A stretch of 64,000 bases of DNA, taken from the NCBI RefSeq assembly GCF_001902295.1, contig NZ_CP018335.1, forward strand, positions 1,178,001 to 1,242,000, given 5' to 3'. The notes beneath the pieces are model-generated. The model was not told where the DNA came from. It did no database searches and worked only from the letters and a program-made list of their open reading frames with translations. Positions 59,798 to 64,000 of the stretch are shown in pieces; position 1 is the first letter of the stretch; each line of letters opens with the position of its first letter. The DNA is from Clostridium kluyveri. Lineage in GTDB: Bacteria; Bacillota; Clostridia; Clostridiales; Clostridiaceae. The position numbers were made by a program, and so were the translations under genes.

Positions 59798-60772
59798 ATG
59801 AAAACGTATGTATTAAAAGATGAGAATGAAAGAGAATTAAAACTTTTAGATGAAGCAATTGAAAAAATCAAAAGGGAAAAATTACCTAATATACTTAAAA
59901 TACAACAAGCAATATTAAGGTCAGTAGATGATTATATGTATAAAAATGAAGTAGTAAGGCTTTTACCTAATATGATATCTCCTATAACAGATCCTCTCTG
60001 CCATAGTGTAGAAGATTGTGATTTTACTTATGGAGGCCAAAAGTTCAATGTTACAAAATCCATGATATTTCATAAGCAACTGGCTTTATCAAGTCCGTAT
60101 TTACAGAAGATATATATTGTATCTCCAAATGTAAGGCTTGAACTTCCAGAAAGAGGAGACGTAAGGCATTTATTTGAATTTACCCAAGTGGATTTTGAGT
60201 TTAAAGATGCAACTATGGATACCATATTTGGATTCATGGAAGGATTAATAGAGCAAGCATTTTCCTATATAAAAGAAGAGTGCAAAGAAGAATTTAAAAA
60301 ATTGGGAATAGGAACTTCTCATTTAGATGTATCAGGTCCTTTTGAAAGGCATACTACTCAAGAGTTAAAGGCTAAGTATGGAGAAGACTTTGAAGCTCTT
60401 GCTTCAAAAGAAGCAGCTAGACCTTTTTGGCTGATAAATCACAAGAGAGAGTTTTATGATGCTGAAGACCTAGAAAATAAGGGAACATATAAAAATTATG
60501 ATTTAATATGGCCTATGGGTTATGTAGAGGGATTGAGCGGAGGAGAAAGAGAATATAAATATGATAGGATTATAACAAGAATGAGAGAAGCAGGTATGGA
60601 TGAACAGTCTATGAAAGATTATATTGAGCTGGCTAAAAGAGGAGAAATTCCTAAAACAGCTGGGGCCGGATTTGGAGTTGAAAGAATGACTAGATTTGTT
60701 TGCCAGCAGGATGATATTGATGAAGTCACTGTATTTAGTAGAAAGCCAGGAAAAGGTAAATATATATTTTAA
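59798..60772 (+). CDS. asnA: Asparagine synthetase A, archaeal type (AsnRS-related, AS-AR)
   Basis: 324 aa. It is a class II aminoacyl-tRNA synthetase catalytic core: MISPITDPLCHSVEDCDFTYGGQ, MIFHKQLALSSPYLQKIYIVSP, motif 2 FEFTQVDFEF and motif 3 GAGFGVERMTRFVC. The OB-fold anticodon-binding domain of asparaginyl-tRNA synthetase is missing. Pyrococcus AS-AR of this architecture was shown to make asparagine from aspartate, ATP and ammonia. The divergent AsnC-like regulator supports the same role. Not homologous to E. coli AsnA in detail. The symbol is by function. Ribosome site AAGGGAG before ATG 59798. Confidence 0.82.
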   Translation: MKTYVLKDENERELKLLDEAIEKIKREKLPNILKIQQAILRSVDDYMYKNEVVRLLPNMISPITDPLCHSVEDCDFTYGGQKFNVTKSMIFHKQLALSSPYLQKIYIVSPNVRLELPERGDVRHLFEFTQVDFEFKDATMDTIFGFMEGLIEQAFSYIKEECKEEFKKLGIGTSHLDVSGPFERHTTQELKAKYGEDFEALASKEAARPFWLINHKREFYDAEDLENKGTYKNYDLIWPMGYVEGLSGGEREYKYDRIITRMREAGMDEQSMKDYIELAKRGEIPKTAGAGFGVERMTRFVCQQDDIDEVTVFSRKPGKGKYIF

Positions 60773-60778
60773 ACAAAA

Positions 60779-60812
60779 GCTGTCTTCAAATAAAGATTTG
60801 AGACAGCCTTTT
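60779..60812 (+). terminator. Terminator after asparagine synthetase
   Basis: GCTGTCTTCAAAT / ATTTGAGACAGC (one bulged T), small loop, then CTTTTTAA. Confidence 0.85.
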
Positions 60813-60899
60813 TAATGTATAAAAGACTGCTGTTATTTATTTTTTTACGTTTAAAGTATATAATAATATAAGAATGTATAAATTAAAGGAGGAAATAAA

Positions 60900-61256
60900 A
60901 TGCCTTCATGGTTAAATATAGCTTTACAAGTGCTGGTTATGACGGTACTTGTGATAATTTTTTATAAATTATTAAAATCTCATATACTACATAAATTTTA
61001 TCCTAACAAATGGCTGATTCTCATACTGGCCATAGGTGCATTTTTTTTGCCGCCTGTGATTTCAGCTTATTTTAAGTATAATCTAAATGGTACCATATGG
61101 CAGTATATTTCTTCTGCAGTGTTTTTAATCTTGTTTTTATGGTTTGTAGATTTGAAAAATGGCGGTATATATAAAAATGGAGGAAAATCTTCCAAGGGTA
61201 AAGATATAAAGATAAGGCCCAAAGCTAAACCCAATAGAGCAAATAGGGGAAAATAA
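60900..61256 (+). CDS. Small integral membrane protein, unknown function
   Basis: 118 aa. Three hydrophobic segments (about 5-25, 39-58, 68-86) followed by a very basic tail (KNGGKSSKGKDIKIRPKAKPNRANRGK). Strong AAAGGAGGAAATAAA site. No motif recognised; the tail could bind nucleic acid or acidic lipid on the cytoplasmic side. Confidence 0.65.
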   Translation: MPSWLNIALQVLVMTVLVIIFYKLLKSHILHKFYPNKWLILILAIGAFFLPPVISAYFKYNLNGTIWQYISSAVFLILFLWFVDLKNGGIYKNGGKSSKGKDIKIRPKAKPNRANRGK

Positions 61257-61355
61257 TAAGTTTACGATACTTTTATACTAGGAGCAAATTGGCTATAATT
61301 TAAGCAGGTATGATTTACTTTAATAAAATACTAATTTTCGAGGGAGTGAGGGTTT

Positions 61356-61874
61356 ATGATAAGAAAATTCAAATACTATATGCCAGAATTGGATGAAAGT
61401 TGTTTTATAGCAGACAATGCAGAGGTTATAGGGAAAGTTAAACTTTGTGAAGATGTAAGTATATGGTTTGGTGCTGTGCTTAGGGGAGATTTAAATCATA
61501 TATATGTGGGGAAAGGAAGTAATGTACAGGACAATTGTACTATACATACAAGCCTAGACAAAAATCCTACGGAGATAGGAGAGTATGTTACCATAGGTCA
61601 TAATGCCATAGTACATGGAGGAAAGATTGGAAATTATTCTTTAATAGGTATGGGTTCCATAATTTTAGATAATGCAGAAATTGGAGAAGAGACTATTATA
61701 GGAGCAGGAAGCCTTGTGACTCAAAATAAAAAAATACCTTCAGGAGTACTGTGTATGGGTTCTCCGGCAAAAGTCATAAGGAAACTTACTATAGAGGAAA
61801 AAAAGTTTTTAAGGCATTCTGCAGAGGAGTATATTAGACAATCTAAAAGTTATAAACAATATATAATAGTATAA
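61356..61874 (+). CDS. Gamma-class carbonic anhydrase-like protein
   Basis: 172 aa left-handed beta-helix of hexapeptide repeats. VSIWFGAVLRGDLNHIYVGKGSNVQDNCTIHTS, TIGHNAIVHGGKIGNYSLIGMGSIILDNAEIG and SLVTQNKKIPSGVLCMGSPAKVIR follow the gamma-carbonic anhydrase/YrdA order, with the three metal histidines (in TIHTS, IGHNA and IVHGG). Activity of this bacterial subgroup is often unproven. Single gene with weak neighbours; GAGGGAGTGAGGG before ATG. Confidence 0.85.
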   Translation: MIRKFKYYMPELDESCFIADNAEVIGKVKLCEDVSIWFGAVLRGDLNHIYVGKGSNVQDNCTIHTSLDKNPTEIGEYVTIGHNAIVHGGKIGNYSLIGMGSIILDNAEIGEETIIGAGSLVTQNKKIPSGVLCMGSPAKVIRKLTIEEKKFLRHSAEEYIRQSKSYKQYIIV

Positions 61875-61967
61875 ATTGAATGTAGAAGGTTTTAAATATA
61901 ATTTAGTCACCTATTTTATCACAAAAGTATAGATATATATTAACATAAATAATTTAGGAGATTAAAT

Positions 61968-63239
61968 ATGCCCATTTTCAAATTAGGATCTAGAGGCACT
62001 GAAGTTATGCATATACAGGCAACTCTAAAAAAGATAGGATATAATCCCGGAGCAATAGATGGAATATATGGTACAGATACTAAAAAAGCAGTGGAAATTT
62101 TTCAGAGGAATCATGGCTTAATTGTAGATGGAATAATAGGACCTAATACTTATAGAATTTTAAGAAGTTTTATGTTAGGATATGATATGTATACCATTAG
62201 AACAGGGGATACTCTGTACAGCATAGCTAAAAAATATGGAACTGACGTGTATGACATAATAGTAGCGAATCCTGGGATAGAACCTTTTCAATTGGTTCCA
62301 GGTGTACAAGTCAAGGTACCTTATAATATAGATGTGGTAGATACAAATATAGATTACACCTACAATATATTGGAAATGGATCTTATGGGATTAGAAGCTA
62401 GGTATCCCTTTATAACTGTTGGCAGCATAGGAGAAAGTGTACTTGGAAAACAACTTTATTATGTGAAACTTGGTGTAGGCTCAAATGAAGTATCATATAA
62501 TGGAGTTCATCATTCATTGGAATGGATAACGGCTCCACTTTTAATGAAATTTATAGAAAATTTTGCCAGAGCATACAGCCGAGGAGAGAATATAAGGGGA
62601 TATAATATAGGAGATATATGGAGAAATAGTAGTATATATATAGTTCCTATGGTAAATCCTGATGGAGTAGAACTTGTTTTAAACGGATTAAGTAGGAATA
62701 ATCCTTTTTACTATGATTTAAAAAGATGGAATAATGGTAGTGAAGATTTTTCTAAAGATTGGCAGGCCAATAATAGAGGGGTAGATATTAATCATAATTA
62801 TAATGCCATGTGGCAGCTTTCAAAAGAAGCAGAAGCTTCCTATGGGGTGTATGGACCTGGACCTACCAGATACTCAGGACCTTATCCTGTATCGGAACCT
62901 GAGACAAAGGCTATGGTAAGATTCACAAATAGCCATAATTTTAGATTGGTATTAGCATATCATAGTCAAGGAGAAGTTATTTACTGGCAGTATGGTGAAG
63001 TAACTCCTTCAGAGTCAAGAAGAATAGGAGAGTTGTTTGCTAAAGCCAGTGGTTATTCTTTAGAAGAAACTACGGGAATAGCATCTTATGCGGGATATAA
63101 AGACTGGTTTATACAAGATCATAGGAGACCTGGATTTACTATAGAAGTAGGCAAAGGAAAAAACCCCCTTCCTATAAGTCAATTTGATAAAATATATGAG
63201 GATAATGAGGAAATACTTTTGCTTGCATCTGTAATATGA
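61968..63239 (+). CDS. M14-family gamma-D-glutamyl-diaminopimelate peptidase with PG-binding and LysM domains
   Basis: 423 aa. Residues 1-67 are a peptidoglycan-binding domain (FKLGSRGTEVMHIQATLKKIGYNPGAIDGIYG). Residues about 75-120 are LysM (YTIRTGDTLYSIAKKYGTDVYDII). Residues about 130-420 are a zinc carboxypeptidase: HHSLEWI (HxxE ligands), NPDGVELV, AYHSQGEVIYW (third histidine) and FTIEVGKG (catalytic Glu). This is the layout of Bacillus sphaericus endopeptidase I, which cuts spore or vegetative peptidoglycan stems. No signal peptide, which fits action in the mother cell during sporulation. Confidence 0.9.
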   Translation: MPIFKLGSRGTEVMHIQATLKKIGYNPGAIDGIYGTDTKKAVEIFQRNHGLIVDGIIGPNTYRILRSFMLGYDMYTIRTGDTLYSIAKKYGTDVYDIIVANPGIEPFQLVPGVQVKVPYNIDVVDTNIDYTYNILEMDLMGLEARYPFITVGSIGESVLGKQLYYVKLGVGSNEVSYNGVHHSLEWITAPLLMKFIENFARAYSRGENIRGYNIGDIWRNSSIYIVPMVNPDGVELVLNGLSRNNPFYYDLKRWNNGSEDFSKDWQANNRGVDINHNYNAMWQLSKEAEASYGVYGPGPTRYSGPYPVSEPETKAMVRFTNSHNFRLVLAYHSQGEVIYWQYGEVTPSESRRIGELFAKASGYSLEETTGIASYAGYKDWFIQDHRRPGFTIEVGKGKNPLPISQFDKIYEDNEEILLLASVI

Positions 63240-63240
63240 T

Positions 63241-63266
63241 GTATTCCACCTCTTCAGGTGGAATAC
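63241..63266 (+). terminator. Hairpin after M14 peptidase
   Basis: Perfect 11-bp stem GTATTCCACCT (63241-63251) / AGGTGGAATAC (63256-63266), loop CTTC, starting 1 bp after the stop codon. No T tract follows, so it may stabilise the mRNA end more than terminate. CAGGTGGAG occurs again at 63299. Confidence 0.6.
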
Positions 63267-63382
63267 ATAGGGATTTAAATACAATTATCAAATGATTCAG
63301 GTGGAGGTTGCTATAGAGAGATGATTATATCCCACTTTGAAGAAGATAGGAGTATTAGCTAATTACCACCCTTGGAAAAATT

Positions 63383-63805
63383 TTATTTGTATATATCTAC
63401 TAAAAGGCCACTTATATCATCAATAGTAGCAGCTACATTTAAATTTTCCTTCTGTTCGTTCATTAATAGTTCAGTAAGTTCTTCCAGTTTTCTGTCTATA
63501 GTATCTACGGTTATAAAATATTGTGTTTGCCAAAAGCTTATATCCTTTTTTACATTATACATATACTTTAATACTGACTCCAGATATTCTTGTATCATCT
63601 TTTTGTAACTTCTAACGTCTGCATAACATTTTGTTATGGATAGTCTATTTCCCTTTTTTTTAATATTATCGAACATGTTTTTTAGTTCTTGTTCTGACTT
63701 TTTTTCCATCTGAGAATTAAAGCTTTGAGAAAAATCCTTTTTTATTTTTATACTTTTATTCTTAGAAGAAGGGGCAGAAGATCTACCGATTCTAGAAACT
63801 TCCAT
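63383..63805 (-). CDS. YaaR-family protein (DUF327)
   Basis: 140 aa, helical, charged. FSQSFNSQMEKKSEQELKNMFDNIKKKGNRL, YKKMIQEYLESVLKYMYNVKKDI and IDRKLEELTELLM match the DUF327/YaaR family, whose function is unknown. In firmicutes it usually lies near tmk and holB; here only the partial gene at the right edge could continue that context, on the other strand. ATG 63805 with GGAGG upstream (CACGGAGGTAAATT). Confidence 0.82.
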   Translation of the reverse strand: MEVSRIGRSSAPSSKNKSIKIKKDFSQSFNSQMEKKSEQELKNMFDNIKKKGNRLSITKCYADVRSYKKMIQEYLESVLKYMYNVKKDISFWQTQYFITVDTIDRKLEELTELLMNEQKENLNVAATIDDISGLLVDIYK

Positions 63806-63985
63806 AATTTACCTCCGTGCTTTTATTAGAATATACTTATAAATTATTATATATAATATTTTCATAAAAATATAGTGAATTATATTAAAAATTATATCAA
63901 AAATAAAGTTAATCTGTAATAATTATTTGAAATAAGTATAAGATTATACTAAGTTCAAAAAATACAATAAAGGGTAGGTGATTTT

Positions 63986-64000
63986 ATGTGGTTCAAAAAA
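63986..64000 (+). CDS. Start of a coding sequence cut by the window edge
   Basis: ATG 63986 follows AGGGTAGGTG at proper spacing and reads MWFKK to the edge. Too short to identify. Confidence 0.5.

Noticed and set aside
59798..60772. Truncated asparaginyl-tRNA synthetase pseudogene
   Set aside because: The frame is intact, begins with its own strong ribosome binding site, ends with a terminator, and lacks only the anticodon domain, which is the defined architecture of AS-AR.

Overview
The window looks like a chromosomal segment of a low-GC, endospore-forming Clostridium. Support comes from AT-rich codon use, strong AGGAGG-type ribosome binding sites, a CotS-family spore coat kinase, a SigA macro-operon, and above all a gene that matches the Re-face citrate synthase family first described in Clostridium kluyveri. 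The species assignment (C. kluyveri or a close relative) is an inference from recalled protein sequence and was not tested.

Layout: 1-3.0 kb holds a Crp/Fnr regulator divergent from hybrid cluster protein (nitrosative/oxidative stress). 2.7-4.1 kb is a decayed or mobile patch: hairpins, a ~115-nt palindromic dispersed repeat, seven 20-21 bp tandem repeats, a DUF2975 membrane protein and the truncated remnant of its XRE partner. 4.1-8.1 kb has a geranylgeranyl-reductase-like flavoprotein and a bioY-bioD-bioA operon with a BirA operator over its -35 box. 9.4-16.9 kb is the dgt, dnaG, rpoD, PH-domain protein, trmK, nif3-like, zinc-ribbon coiled-coil cluster, followed by the RNase P RNA gene. 17.4-22.0 kb holds small unknown proteins, feoAB and an orphan holin-like gene.

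22.3-28.3 kb and 37.1-42.6 kb are two same-strand rRNA operons 14.4 kb apart. Each has a TTGACA-17-TATACT promoter, 16S, 23S and 5S. Their spacers differ: operon 1 carries tRNA-Ile in the spacer and tRNA-Phe at the end, operon 2 has no spacer tRNA and ends in tRNA-Asn. A ~120-nt hairpin element is repeated five times in operon 1 and twice in operon 2, inside the leader and 16S-23S spacer. Between the operons lie a folate operon (folP, folE, HD hydrolase, folB-folK fusion) and, on the other strand, a two-component system with a LanFEG/Bcr-like ABC exporter and an S41-peptidase lipoprotein.

42.7-64 kb: a ComEC-like MBL-fold lipoprotein and PlsC; Re-citrate synthase plus aconitase, the route to 2-oxoglutarate/glutamate; metY under a SAM-I riboswitch, divergent from a B12-dependent methionine synthase; an amino-acid ABC importer directly ahead of argG-argH; an Lrp/AsnC regulator divergent from an archaeal-type asparagine synthetase (AsnRS-like core without anticodon domain); a gamma-carbonic-anhydrase-like protein; an M14 spore/cell-wall peptidase; and YaaR. 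The right half is thus strongly weighted to biosynthesis of the glutamate, arginine, asparagine and methionine families. No CRISPR array, complete insertion sequence or prophage was seen.
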